64,000 nucleotides of DNA. It comes from an uncultured Eubacteriales bacterium (GTDB lineage: Bacteria; Bacillota; Clostridia; Christensenellales; Christensenellaceae). The DNA is taken from the NCBI GenBank assembly GCA_948468985.1, contig CAOKKG010000001.1, positions 1 through 64,000 on the forward strand, written 5' to 3'. Shown one piece after another: positions 1-7,713 of the stretch (position 1 is the first letter of the stretch; every line of letters starts with the position of its first letter). The position numbers and the translations under genes are program-made. The notes under the pieces were generated by a model. The model ran no database searches. It saw nothing but the letters and a program-made list of their open reading frames with translations, and had not been told where the DNA came from.

Positions 1-1670
1 CCGCAGGGGATAAAGGTCGTGGTCATGATCGTCATACGGCGGTCGCGCTCATTTTCAATGGTACGAGAGGCCATGATGCCCGGGATACCGCAGCCCGTGC
101 CGATCAGCATCGGGATGAAGGATTTGCCGGACAGGCCAAATTTCCGGAAGATACGGTCAAGCACGAACGCGATGCGCGCCATATAGCCGCAGCCTTCGAG
201 GAAGGCCAGCAGCAGGAACAGCACAAGCATCTGCGGCACAAAGCCGAGCACCGCGCCGACACCGGCCACGATTCCGTCCAGGATGAGCCCGCTCAGCCAA
301 TCCGCCGCGCCCGCTTTTTCCAGGCCGCTTTCCACAAGGACCGGGATGCCCGGCACCCACACGCCATAGGTGGAGGTATCCGGCGCGCCGTACGCTTCCT
401 TGTAATCCGTGTCCAGATACTGCGCAACGGCGTTTTCCAGATCTTTCTTCTTGGTGTCTGGGACTTTCGTCACTTTGAGCGTCTCTTCGTCTTGCACTTC
501 ATAGGTGACATTCGCATCCGCCGGGGTCAGAGAAACGAGCTCCTTCAGCGCCGCTTTCGCGTTTTCTTCGCTGTAGTCTTCGCTTTCCATGTCCAGCGCT
601 TCCGCGATCTCCTCCGTGCCGTATTCGCTTGCGAAGGCATCGATGATCAGATCTGTGTCGCCGTACTTCTCGGCCGCTTCTTCATACTGCTTGGAACCGA
701 TGCCGAACAGGTGCCAACCGTCGCCGAACAGACCGTCATTTGCCCAATCCGTCGCCGCCGAACCGACGGTGACCATGGAGATATAGTATACGAGGAACAT
801 GACCACGGCAAAGATCGGAAGGCCCAGCCAACGGTTCGTGACAACCTGGTCGATCTTATCCGAAACGGACATTTTTCCGACATTTTTCTTCTTATAGCAC
901 GCTTTGATGATCGAAGCAATGTAGAGGTAACGCTCATTCGTGATGATGGATTCCGCGTCGTCGTCCATCTCCTTCTCGACCGCCTTGATGTCCTCTTCCA
1001 CATGCGCGAGCACGCTTGCGTCCAGGTGCATCTGTGAAAGCACCTTGTCGTCGCGTTCAAACAGCTTGATCGCGTACCATCTCTGCTGCTCCTCGGGCAT
1101 ATTGTGCACGACCGCTTCCTCGATGTGCGCCAACGCATGTTCGACCGGGCCGCAGAAGGTGTGCATCGGAACCGTCTTGCTGTTCTTGGCCGCGTCAATC
1201 GCCGCGTCCGCCGCTTCCATGATACCCGCACCTTTGAGCGCGGAGATCTCTACAACTTTGCACCCGAGCTGCCGGGACAATTCCTCTGTGTTGATCTTGT
1301 CGCCATTCTTGCGGACAACATCCATCATGTTGATCGCGATGACCACCGGGATGCCCAGCTCGGTCAGCTGCGTTGTCAAGTACAGGTTGCGTTCCAGATT
1401 CGTGCCGTCGATGATGTTCAAAATCGCGTCCGGGCGTTCCTGGATCAGGTAGTTTCTTGCAACGACTTCTTCCAGCGTATAGGGCGAAAGCGAGTAGATA
1501 CCCGGAAGGTCGGTGATGATCACGCCATCATGCTTTTTGAGCTTGCCTTCCTTCTTTTCCACGGTAACACCCGGCCAGTTTCCGACAAACTGGTTCGACC
1601 CCGTAAGTGCATTAAACAATGTGGTTTTACCACTGTTGGGGTTGCCTGCAAGGGCAATTCGTAAACTCAT
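1..1670 (-). CDS. feoB: Ferrous iron transporter FeoB (3' end beyond window)
   Basis: Inner-membrane Fe(II) transporter with a cytosolic GTPase domain. The GTPase motifs are clear: G1 GNPNSGKT at residues 9-16, G3 DLPG at 54-57 and G4 NMMD at 114-117. A helical insertion domain follows, then membrane segments from about residue 290 with the gate-type sequences GTGCGIPGI and GFVPQMLVLF. About 556 codons are present and the C-terminal membrane region runs off the left edge. The ATG has a GGAT-type ribosome site in a 70-bp gap after the second feoA. That gap holds its own TTAGC-N4-GCTAA site at 1695-1708, so feoB may have internal control as well as read-through from the feo promoter. The family assignment is secure. 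Confidence 0.97.
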   Translation of the reverse strand, partial: MSLRIALAGNPNSGKTTLFNALTGSNQFVGNWPGVTVEKKEGKLKKHDGVIITDLPGIYSLSPYTLEEVVARNYLIQERPDAILNIIDGTNLERNLYLTTQLTELGIPVVIAINMMDVVRKNGDKINTEELSRQLGCKVVEISALKGAGIMEAADAAIDAAKNSKTVPMHTFCGPVEHALAHIEEAVVHNMPEEQQRWYAIKLFERDDKVLSQMHLDASVLAHVEEDIKAVEKEMDDDAESIITNERYLYIASIIKACYKKKNVGKMSVSDKIDQVVTNRWLGLPIFAVVMFLVYYISMVTVGSAATDWANDGLFGDGWHLFGIGSKQYEEAAEKYGDTDLIIDAFASEYGTEEIAEALDMESEDYSEENAKAALKELVSLTPADANVTYEVQDEETLKVTKVPDTKKKDLENAVAQYLDTDYKEAYGAPDTSTYGVWVPGIPVLVESGLEKAGAADWLSGLILDGIVAGVGAVLGFVPQMLVLFLLLAFLEGCGYMARIAFVLDRIFRKFGLSGKSFIPMLIGTGCGIPGIMASRTIENERDRRMTIMTTTFIPC

Positions 1671-1694
1671 TTCAAAAATCCTCTGTTTCTTAAA

Positions 1695-1708
1695 TTAGCT
1701 CACGCTAA
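1695..1708. promoter_or_regulatory. DtxR-type operator candidate between feoA and feoB
   Basis: TTAGC-TCAC-GCTAA, an inverted repeat with 5-bp arms, 24 bp upstream of the feoB start. It matches the same half-site pattern seen twice upstream of feoA and twice upstream of the DUF3793 gene. Confidence 0.6.
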
Positions 1709-1740
1709 CCAAATTTCAAAAAATCAGGTCCCGTTGCCTG

Positions 1741-1962
1741 TTATTCCACTTCGACCATTTCCGCATCGGCCTTGCGCAGCGAAAGCTCATAGCCGCGAAC
1801 CGTCACTTCCACCGGATCGCCCAGCGGCGCGACCTTACGGACATACACCTCGACGCCCTTGGTGAGGCCCATATCCATGATCCGGCGCTTGACGGCACCT
1901 TCGCCATGAAGCTTGACGACCTTGACGGTCTGCCCGATTTTTGCTTCTCTCAGCGTTTTCAT
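1741..1962 (-). CDS. feoA: FeoA domain protein (second copy)
   Basis: A 73-residue SH3-like FeoA protein that assists FeoB at the cytoplasmic face. It shows the family pattern: an N-terminal strand with a GQTVKVVKL turn, the central RRIMDMGLTKG segment, and a closing strand YELSLRKADAEMVEV. It sits 48 bp downstream of the other feoA and 70 bp upstream of feoB. The two FeoA proteins differ: this one is basic in the RRIMDMGL stretch, whereas the upstream copy has KKHLEDLGF. Two stand-alone FeoA genes before feoB is a common arrangement in Clostridia. Confidence 0.93.
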   Translation of the reverse strand: MKTLREAKIGQTVKVVKLHGEGAVKRRIMDMGLTKGVEVYVRKVAPLGDPVEVTVRGYELSLRKADAEMVEVE

Positions 1963-2010
1963 CCTTCAAACCCTCCTGTTTTGATTGTTTCCGCAATATA
2001 TTCCAAAAAA

Positions 2011-2223
2011 TCAAACCATGATTTTTCGTGCCAATTCCCCATCGATCGCCACGCGAGATTCCTTTACCTTGACGATCACATTTCCCTGCAGCGCACTCAC
2101 TACCGTCACATTTCCGCCGACGACGAAGCCCAGATCCTCCAGGTGCTTTTTCACTTCCTGCGAACCACTAAGCTTGCGGATCGTGTATTCCTGCCCTATA
2201 TCTGCTAAAACCAACGGCATCAT
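2011..2223 (-). CDS. feoA: FeoA domain protein (first gene of the feo operon)
   Basis: A 70-residue FeoA-family protein with the motif KKHLEDLGFVVGG followed by short beta strands ending RVAIDGELARKIMV. It is first in the feoA-feoA-feoB operon and read from a strong promoter at 2312-2340. Two palindromes lie between that promoter and the gene. The start ATG is preceded by GAGGAACAG. An exact role separate from the second FeoA cannot be read from sequence. Confidence 0.9.
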   Translation of the reverse strand: MMPLVLADIGQEYTIRKLSGSQEVKKHLEDLGFVVGGNVTVVSALQGNVIVKVKESRVAIDGELARKIMV

Positions 2224-2254
2224 TTGCTGTTCCTCGCTGTTTCCGCTCCTGGAA

Positions 2255-2268
2255 TTAGCTCTCGCTAA
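2255..2268. promoter_or_regulatory. DtxR-type operator candidate, downstream site of feo
   Basis: TTAGC-TCTC-GCTAA in the feo 5' leader, 34 bp (centre to centre) downstream of the site over the transcription start. It may be a second binding site for the same regulator. Confidence 0.6.
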
Positions 2269-2286
2269 CAGAGGCGCTGAGATAAT

Positions 2287-2304
2287 GGTTAGCTTTCGCT
2301 AACC
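2287..2304. promoter_or_regulatory. DtxR-type operator candidate over the feo transcription start
   Basis: GGTTAGC-TTTC-GCTAACC, 7-bp perfect arms, directly downstream of the feo -10 box so that bound repressor would cover +1. This is the classical position for an Fe(II)-loaded DtxR/IdeR/MntR-type repressor, and a gene of that family starts 170 bp away. Confidence 0.75.
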
Positions 2305-2311
2305 TCTTTAC

Positions 2312-2340
2312 ATGATAAACGCATTTGTCCGCCTTGTCAA
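2312..2340 (-). promoter_or_regulatory. feoAAB promoter
   Basis: On the minus strand TTGACA (2340-2335), a 17-bp spacer and TATCAT (2317-2312). Near-consensus sigma-A promoter reading into the feo operon. Confidence 0.8.
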
Positions 2341-2472
2341 GAGAATTTTACGAAATCGAAAATTTTTTCCGAAAACTTTGCCTTTCCTGTCGGAGGGGTG
2401 CCCAAGCCTTGCCAAATCCCGCCGTTTTTGGTATTGTTAGGGATAAGAATCCTGCACCAAAGGAGCTTTTCC

Positions 2473-2892
2473 ATGAATATAGAACACATGAAGATCTATG
2501 AATCGGCTGAAAACTATCTGGAGACGATCTACCTGCTCTCTCGGCAGAGAAGCGATGTGCGCTCCATCGACATCGCCGCCGAGACGGGCTTTACCAAGCC
2601 GAGCGTCAGCCGTGCCATGAAAAACCTGCGGCAAAGCGGGCATATTTTGATGGACGAAAAGGGCTATATCACCCTCACCCCCAGCGGGCAAGAGGTGGCA
2701 GAGCGCATCTATGAACGGCACGAGCTGTTTTCCAAGTTGCTCCGGCAGATCGGCGTGAGCGAGCAGACGGCGCAGGCCGACGCCTGTCGCATTGAGCATG
2801 TCATCAGCGCGGAGACCTTTGACTGCATCAAGCAGTTCGCCCGACGATTACAGGCGGCACACCCGGATAAGTTCGGCGACCTCTGCGAATAA
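2473..2892 (+). CDS. DtxR/MntR-family metal-dependent transcriptional regulator
   Basis: A 139-residue metal-responsive repressor of the short DtxR type: N-terminal winged helix-turn-helix (about residues 30-52, IAAETGFTKPSVSRAMKNL) plus the dimerisation/metal domain, with no SH3 domain. Possible metal ligands are the Glu residues in SAENYLETIY, His in ERHELF (residue 83) and Glu-His in RIEHV (98-99). The ATG is chosen because AAGGAG lies 8 bases upstream. The gene is divergent from feoA, with the operator-bearing promoter between them. The context makes it the likely Fe(II) repressor of feo and, through the shared operator, of the DUF3793-flavodoxin operon near 22 kb. Whether it senses Fe or Mn cannot be decided by eye. 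Confidence 0.92.
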   Translation: MNIEHMKIYESAENYLETIYLLSRQRSDVRSIDIAAETGFTKPSVSRAMKNLRQSGHILMDEKGYITLTPSGQEVAERIYERHELFSKLLRQIGVSEQTAQADACRIEHVISAETFDCIKQFARRLQAAHPDKFGDLCE

Positions 2893-2938
2893 GGGCGGAC
2901 AGCCCGTCCCCGGTTTTTAAAAAACTTCCTTCGACAAA

Positions 2939-2980
2939 TAAAAATGGCGGCATCCCTTTGGGGAATCGCCGCCATTTTTA
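2939..2980. terminator. Bidirectional intrinsic terminator
   Basis: AAAAATGGCGGC and GCCGCCATTTTT arms around a short inner stem (ATCCC/GGGAAT). A-run and T-run on both sides, so it can serve the regulator gene and the opposing lipoprotein gene. Confidence 0.85.
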
Positions 2981-3100
2981 ATAGGAAAGGAAAAGTTTAT
3001 TATAAACTCTCAATTAGGAGAATTTACCAAAATCAAAGAGGATATCCTATCCTTTTTTTATTATACACACGAGTATGAAAATACTCTGAACCTTTGATAA

Positions 3101-4198
3101 TTATTTTAATTTTGCGTTTTCGCAGACAAGGTCGTACACACGATTCTGCAAAATCGCCTTGGTGATACTGTCCTTGCCGTAGTAATCCTCAAAGCTCGAA
3201 CCATAGGCACTCTGGAACGCCTCGTCCGAGGAATAGCCCATCGACTGCATGAGTTTCTGCTTTTCTTCCTCGTATTCCTCGTCGCTGAGTTCCATCTTTT
3301 CCGCCTCGACAATCGCGTCCACGATTAGGGAATCACCGATCTCACTCTGCGCCCATTCCAGCACGGTCTTTTGAAACTCCTCTTCCGTGATGCCGTAATT
3401 CGCCTGCAAATAGGCGTCCAGTTCCGATCCGCTGTACTGTGCGAGGTAAGTGTAGTAATTGACATACTCCTCGACATACGCCTCTACCTGATCCTCCGGG
3501 TAGGAGTTGATCGTGCAATTTTCCCGCACCGAGGCCCAGATTGCCTGCAATTGCTTGGTTTCCGCCTCTTCCTCGAATTGCTTCTTGAGGTTTTCCGCCA
3601 GCGCCTCTTCGAACGCGCCTACATTGTCATAGGAGAGCTTTTCCGAAACGAACGTATCGTTATATTCCGGCAATGCCGCGGAATAGACTTCCTCCACCGT
3701 GATCTTGAAATAGGCCGCCTTGCCGGCAAAGTCCTCCGACCAATAATCGTCCGGGAACCGGACATCGACCTTCTTGGTCTCGCCCGCTGTCATGCCGACG
3801 ATGCCCGCCTCAAAGCCGGGCACATATTCGCCGAGACCCAGGATGATCTCCTCGCTCGACGCGGACCCGCCCTGGAAGAGCTCGTCATCCATATATCCCT
3901 GATAGCTCGCGACGACCTTGTCGCCCTCCTGCGCAGCGCGGTCGACCTTGGTAAATTCCGCATAGTCATACCGCGTTTTCAGGATGTTCATGCGCAGGAT
4001 CTCATCCGTCACTTCCTCAGCCTTAATGAGTTTCGCCTCTACTCCGAGGTATTCCCCAAGCGCGACATAGTAGCTCGCTGCGCGCTCCTTTTTGGCAAAG
4101 GGCTTGAGGAGGTTCTTTTGTTCCGCACAGCCTGCCAGCAGCAGGAACATCGTAAAACAGGCCAAACAGCCCGCCAGGATTCTTTTCATATGCTTCAT
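3101..4198 (-). CDS. Trigger-factor-like peptidyl-prolyl isomerase lipoprotein
   Basis: A 365-residue exported foldase candidate. The N-terminus is a lipoprotein signal (basic MKHMKR start, hydrophobic core, lipobox LLAGC with Cys at about residue 22). Residues ~75-180 form an FKBP-type isomerase domain (GDKVVASYQGYMDD, VPGFEAGIVGMTAGETKKV, PDDY). A long acidic helical region like the trigger-factor C-terminal arms follows. This is the secreted, membrane-anchored version of trigger factor found in several Clostridia, and it probably helps proteins fold outside the membrane. The reading frame stays open upstream through the ThrE genes, but that part is the exporter genes in another frame. GGAG lies 13 bases before the chosen ATG. 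Confidence 0.85.
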   Translation of the reverse strand: MKHMKRILAGCLACFTMFLLLAGCAEQKNLLKPFAKKERAASYYVALGEYLGVEAKLIKAEEVTDEILRMNILKTRYDYAEFTKVDRAAQEGDKVVASYQGYMDDELFQGGSASSEEIILGLGEYVPGFEAGIVGMTAGETKKVDVRFPDDYWSEDFAGKAAYFKITVEEVYSAALPEYNDTFVSEKLSYDNVGAFEEALAENLKKQFEEEAETKQLQAIWASVRENCTINSYPEDQVEAYVEEYVNYYTYLAQYSGSELDAYLQANYGITEEEFQKTVLEWAQSEIGDSLIVDAIVEAEKMELSDEEYEEEKQKLMQSMGYSSDEAFQSAYGSSFEDYYGKDSITKAILQNRVYDLVCENAKLK

Positions 4199-4296
4199 AT
4201 CGCGTTTATCGCTCCTTTTTTGATACCGTTTTATTCTACTCCATCGCCCGCGGAAAAGCAATTTCCCACACGGGGTGTTTACAAAAGATATGCAAT

Positions 4297-4725
4297 TTAC
4301 CCGCGACGCCCGCCGAAGACCCGCCGCGGGATCTCGAACGCAACAAGGATACCCAGCACGACGGCGATTGCCGTTTCGATTGACTGTACGCCATATCCGA
4401 GCGCCGCATGCAGCTGCCCCGCCATGACGGAATAGACCATCCAGTATACGCCCGTGCCCGGCACCAGCGGAAAGATGCCCGTGACGAGAAAGACGGTCGC
4501 CGGACATTTGCGCCACACGGCGAACGCCCGCGCCAACAGCGCGACCAGCGCCGTCGCCCCCAGCACCGCCGCAAATCCCCCCAAACAGAGTACATCCCGC
4601 AGGAGCAGATAGGCGCTCCATCCCGCGCCGCCGCCTGCCCCGCACAGGAATACATCGCGCCCCGGTGCGCGGAACAGCACCGCAAAGGCCATCGTTCCCG
4701 CCGCCGCAGCCAGTATTTGCCACAT
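4297..4725 (-). CDS. Threonine/serine exporter, small (ThrE_2-type) subunit
   Basis: A 142-residue membrane protein with about four or five hydrophobic helices. It resembles the C-terminal half of ThrE (ThrE_2/DUF3815), including the signature FPLVPGTGVYWMVY. It forms a split exporter with the gene just upstream. Its ATG overlaps the upstream stop by one base (TGATG) and has GGAGG 9 bases before it, which implies coupled translation. The likely role is efflux of threonine/serine or related small metabolites such as dicarboxylates. The substrate is not visible in the sequence. Confidence 0.88.
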   Translation of the reverse strand: MWQILAAAAGTMAFAVLFRAPGRDVFLCGAGGGAGWSAYLLLRDVLCLGGFAAVLGATALVALLARAFAVWRKCPATVFLVTGIFPLVPGTGVYWMVYSVMAGQLHAALGYGVQSIETAIAVVLGILVAFEIPRRVFGGRRG

Positions 4726-5546
4726 CACAGCACACCTCCAAAGATCCGCTGCCCCAGCCAGAACGCCAGCCCAACGCCAATTGCAATGCATACATAGACG
4801 AGCAGCGCGTCCAATAGCCGGATCGTCCCGGAGAGGTAATCCCCGTCTGCAATATCGCGGATCCCGTTCGTGAAGGACACGCCGGGGATGAGCGGGATCA
4901 CCGCGCCCACGACCATGCGGCCCAGCGTTTCGCCAAAGCCGCACGCATAACAGGCGACACAAAAAAAGGCAGCCAATGCCGCGCCGCACAGGTTACTCAT
5001 GATCTTGGAGATCCGCCTCGCCGTCAGGCACAAAAAAGCATACAAGAGTAACCCCGCCGCCAGCGACGCAAGGCATTCCGCCCCGCGCCCGCCGAACAGA
5101 TAGCAAAAGCACGCGCTCCCGATGCCGGCGGCCAGAATCTGCTGTCCCCGCGGCCGGCCGGGCAATTGCCGGATGCGCTGCAACGCCTGCCGCGCATCGG
5201 CCGCCGTATATGCGCCTGCCTCGATCTCCCGCGAGAATTGATTGACCGCCGCGACCTTGTCCAACCGCGCCCCGCACACGGGGATGTGCAGCACCTTGGC
5301 ATAGGTCCTTTGGCACCCTTCCTGCATCCCCGTCGCAAAAATCCCATTGCTCAGCACGAAGAATTGGGCGTCCGCAATGCCAAAATGCCGGGCGATGCGT
5401 TCCATCGTTTCCTCCACGCGGGAGATCTCCGCCCCATTTTCCAGGAGGATGCGCCCCGCCTCGACCGCCAATTCCAGATCTTCCAAATTCCCGCGTTCCG
5501 CCGACGGGGATGTCTGTTGTGTGTTTTCCCGAATCTCTTCCTGCAT
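4725..5546 (-). CDS. Threonine/serine exporter, large (ThrE/DUF1212) subunit
   Basis: A 273-residue protein with a soluble N-terminal domain (LAVEAGRILLENGAEISRVEETM, residues ~25-47) followed by five membrane helices. The family signature VIPLIPGVSFTNGIRDIADGDY is split by convention between the cytoplasmic and membrane parts. It pairs with the small subunit immediately downstream. The chosen ATG (MQEEIREN) lies 5 bp after the stop of the alkyltransferase-like gene. An earlier in-frame start would run back through that gene and is rejected. Domain order and length match the split ThrE of Firmicutes. Confidence 0.9.
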   Translation of the reverse strand: MQEEIRENTQQTSPSAERGNLEDLELAVEAGRILLENGAEISRVEETMERIARHFGIADAQFFVLSNGIFATGMQEGCQRTYAKVLHIPVCGARLDKVAAVNQFSREIEAGAYTAADARQALQRIRQLPGRPRGQQILAAGIGSACFCYLFGGRGAECLASLAAGLLLYAFLCLTARRISKIMSNLCGAALAAFFCVACYACGFGETLGRMVVGAVIPLIPGVSFTNGIRDIADGDYLSGTIRLLDALLVYVCIAIGVGLAFWLGQRIFGGVL

Positions 5547-5551
5547 CTTTT

Positions 5552-5848
5552 TCAGCACTCCCACTGACAATGTTTCATATCCACATATCCATTCGGCAAA
5601 AAAGCCACGCCCTCTCGTTCCAAGAGCGCGCGCTGCTCCGTCCATCCCGGTGCGAGCCGCCCTGCGTGATTCACAACCCGGTGGCAAGGGTATTGTCCAA
5701 AAAATTCCGCAAACCGCAGCGCCCGGCCGACGAGCCGTGCATTCCGCTCCCGCCCGATGAGCCGCGCGATCTGCCCATAGGACGCGACGCGCCCCAGCGG
5801 GATCTCCTCGACCACCGACAAGATCTCATATACCACTTCTTCCTGCAT
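5552..5848 (-). CDS. MGMT-family O6-alkylguanine DNA alkyltransferase-like protein
   Basis: A 98-residue protein matching only the C-terminal DNA-binding/active-site domain of O6-methylguanine-DNA methyltransferase: VVEEIPLGRVASYGQIARLIG near residues 10-30, then the active-site motif YPCHRVV. The acceptor Cys is kept, unlike the Trp of alkyltransferase-like (ATL) proteins, so direct repair is possible. The N-terminal domain of full-length MGMT is missing, which is common in this short class. ATG chosen at the AAAGGAGGGG ribosome site; an ATG 27 bp further upstream lacks one. It is the first gene of an operon with the two ThrE subunits. Confidence 0.85.
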   Translation of the reverse strand: MQEEVVYEILSVVEEIPLGRVASYGQIARLIGRERNARLVGRALRFAEFFGQYPCHRVVNHAGRLAPGWTEQRALLEREGVAFLPNGYVDMKHCQWEC

Positions 5849-5900
5849 GCGCCCCTCCTTTGCTTGTCCGACCATCCCGCCGCCCGCTTGCCCTGCGGGC

Positions 5901-6041
5901 TCATTTTCTCATTCCCACGATAAGGTTCGGCCGATCAAAAAACTCTGCCGTCTGCTTTTCTCCCATCAGCACTTCCGCAAAATATAGCCTTTCCCGCGTA
6001 TCCTGAACGGCGTTGTCCGAAAAATCGTCTTTCCCGGCATC
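5901..6041 (-). other. In-frame coding-like continuation after the UGA of the 137-aa gene
   Basis: Directly after the UGA stop of the upstream gene, the same frame stays open for 46 codons to another TGA. The amino-acid mix looks protein-like (RERLYFAEVLMGEK, FFDRPNLIVGMRK). There is no ribosome site or good start codon inside. It may be the C-terminus of a gene split by a nonsense change, a recoded UGA, or chance. Confidence 0.3.
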
Positions 6042-6455
6042 TCAGGAAAGCATGAATACCTCTTTGGGCAGTGCTCCCGCTTCCTGATATTTTTCAAAAA
6101 TCTCCCGCAATACACGGCAGGCCATGGTATCCACGCCGCCTGCTTCCCCGCGCGTCATCCAACAATAGCTGCAATCTTCCACCGCAATCCGCCCTTCCCG
6201 GATCATGCCGCAAACATCCACCGTAACCGGGACCCTCTTTTCGACCCAGCGCTTTTTGCCGCTCGGCATCCGCCGCCAGCGCGCATGGATCTCCGGCTCC
6301 GGCAGGCAATCCCGCGGGATGGTGAGCAGGCCATCCTGCACATAATCGTGGTTTTCACACGAAGGGATGTCCCAGTTAAATCCGCCATAGGTATAGATCG
6401 CCGTTTCCGCGTCCTCCAGCACGAGCGTCGCCCGTGCCCCATACCCCATGCTCAT
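6042..6455 (-). CDS. Hypothetical protein, possibly UGA-interrupted
   Basis: A 137-residue soluble protein of no family I recognise. It begins MSMGYGARATLVLED, contains several Cys (SCENHD, DVCGM, DCSYCWM, ACRVL) and ends EVFMLS. The ATG has GGGGGAAGA 5-10 bases upstream. The frame continues for 46 more codons beyond the stop (see the separate entry), so the natural product may be about 184 residues. The region upstream (6456-6655) is visibly more AT-rich than the neighbourhood and carries a TACAAT box on the minus strand near 6525. No function can be assigned. Confidence 0.65.
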   Translation of the reverse strand: MSMGYGARATLVLEDAETAIYTYGGFNWDIPSCENHDYVQDGLLTIPRDCLPEPEIHARWRRMPSGKKRWVEKRVPVTVDVCGMIREGRIAVEDCSYCWMTRGEAGGVDTMACRVLREIFEKYQEAGALPKEVFMLS

Positions 6456-6651
6456 CTGTCTTCCCCCTTTTCCATCCGCATATGGATCGTTTTTGAACTA
6501 TTTTCCCCGCAAATACTTTTTCCCTGTTATTGTACCATAGAACCTGACCGGATAAGCAGCTTTTGGAAAAATGCATTGCCGCAAATGCAGCTTCTATACC
6601 AGAGTGAGAAAAGAAAGCTCTGATTGATGCACTATTGGGGGAGGAATAAGG

Positions 6652-6812
6652 ATGATTGATCAAACTACCGGATCGAAGGCATGAAGAAATCAAGCGTATC
6701 ATTGTCAGAATGTTCGCTGAATATGGAATATCCTGTGTACCTATTAGCGGCTTTACACTCGCACATAAGATGGGAATCAAAGTTATTCTATACTCCGCTA
6801 TCGCTCCAAGTA
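6652..6812 (+). pseudogene. ImmA/IrrE-type metallopeptidase, N-terminal fragment
   Basis: About 52 codons match the N-terminus typical of ImmA/IrrE proteins: KLPDRRHEEIKRIIVRMF, then YGISCVPISGFTLAHKMGIKVILYSA. The expected HExxH zinc motif is absent because the similarity stops near 6812. A good ribosome site (GGGGGAGGAATAAGG) precedes ATGATTGAT, but that ATG is out of frame with the conserved part, which would have to start at a TTG (6656) just after a stop. This fits a frameshifted and 3'-truncated relic. The AT-rich composition differs from the neighbours, consistent with acquired DNA; such peptidases usually belong to mobile elements. Confidence 0.6.
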
Positions 6813-6845
6813 AGTGTTGGCTTCCGAACCGAAGATTTTGCCCAC

Positions 6846-6873
6846 AAAAAAGGCGCCTGCCGGCGCTCTTTTT
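6846..6873 (-). terminator. Intrinsic terminator after the 253-aa gene
   Basis: GCGCCTGCCGGCGC hairpin flanked by A and T runs. It lies 38 bp downstream of the minus-strand gene. Confidence 0.7.
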
Positions 6874-6910
6874 GCGGAACTGCCGCCCTACTATCTTTAC
6901 AGCGCGCGGG

Positions 6911-7672
6911 TTAATACCATACCTTTTCCGCCGCCTTGCATTCCTCTTCGGTACACTTGCGGAGGATCCGCTTTGTCTTTTCCAGCGGATAGGGGACCTC
7001 GTCTGCGGCGAAGTAAGCAACGCTTTCCACCCGCACGATACTTTCGCAGTTGTCCTCTCCCGCCGGTGCAACCACGAAATCGCCCGCCTGGATGCTGTCA
7101 TCGTCCGTCAAATAGGAATAGCGCATGCTGCTGCCGGGGAAGGTAACGCCGCAATAGATATACTCTCCCCTCCGCCGCCGTACCCGTGCATACACAGAGG
7201 GCATCAGTACCTCGCTCCAATCATAGCACCACAGAGCTTCCTGCACCGCCTTTGCGAAATCCGCAAAGTCCACCGGCAATCCATTCTTGTCAAAGCTCCC
7301 CTGTAAGATGCGCGGCGAGCCCTGCGCATAATCGATCCGGATCTGATACATCTTTGCTTCCCGCGGGTCGTCGACCACATCCGCTGGGTTGCCCTCGATC
7401 TGCGAAAAGAAGTCCTCCCGATCCAGATGCGCAAACAGCTCGTCAACCTGTTCGCTCATCTCATAGCGGTGAACGCTCCTATGGCCTTCCCCGAATGTCT
7501 TGCAGAGTTCGATCGTCTTTTCCTCCCGGTCGAGAGTCAGCTGCTCGAACACCTCCACAAACCAGACCTTCTCTTCCTGGCAAACCTGGGTAATCCGATG
7601 ATACTCCACTTCGATCCGCCGCATCTTGCGGCGCCCTGCCGCGGCCGGTGCAAACAAAATGACTTTGCCCAT
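6911..7672 (-). CDS. Hypothetical protein with C-terminal small beta domain
   Basis: A 253-residue soluble protein. The N-terminal ~160 residues are mixed alpha/beta with no motif I recognise. The last ~85 residues (GEYIYCGVTFPG, YSYLTDDDSIQAGDFVVAP, VPYPLEKTKRI) resemble a small domain found repeatedly in uncharacterised clostridial proteins. It looks like a compact beta barrel with a conserved Y-x-T-D-D-D-x-I-x-x-G-D motif. The ATG is chosen at GGGGAGG 5 bases upstream; an earlier ATG has its ribosome site too close. It is last in the rlmD operon, 41 bp after the 81-aa gene. Confidence 0.75.
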   Translation of the reverse strand: MGKVILFAPAAAGRRKMRRIEVEYHRITQVCQEEKVWFVEVFEQLTLDREEKTIELCKTFGEGHRSVHRYEMSEQVDELFAHLDREDFFSQIEGNPADVVDDPREAKMYQIRIDYAQGSPRILQGSFDKNGLPVDFADFAKAVQEALWCYDWSEVLMPSVYARVRRRRGEYIYCGVTFPGSSMRYSYLTDDDSIQAGDFVVAPAGEDNCESIVRVESVAYFAADEVPYPLEKTKRILRKCTEEECKAAEKVWY

Positions 7673-7713
7673 AGTGCCTCCCCAAATGCCTTTTTCTTCT
7701 GTCATCCTCCGTC

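Noticed and set aside
4199-4852. N-terminal extension of the lipoprotein foldase to 583 residues
   Set aside because: The extra part overlaps the ThrE genes in another frame. A lipoprotein signal peptide marks the true start at 4198.
5901-6455. Firm call of a selenoprotein at the in-frame UGA
   Set aside because: The candidate hairpin is closer to the UGA than in known bacterial SECIS elements, and no selenocysteine machinery is visible. Kept only as an open observation.
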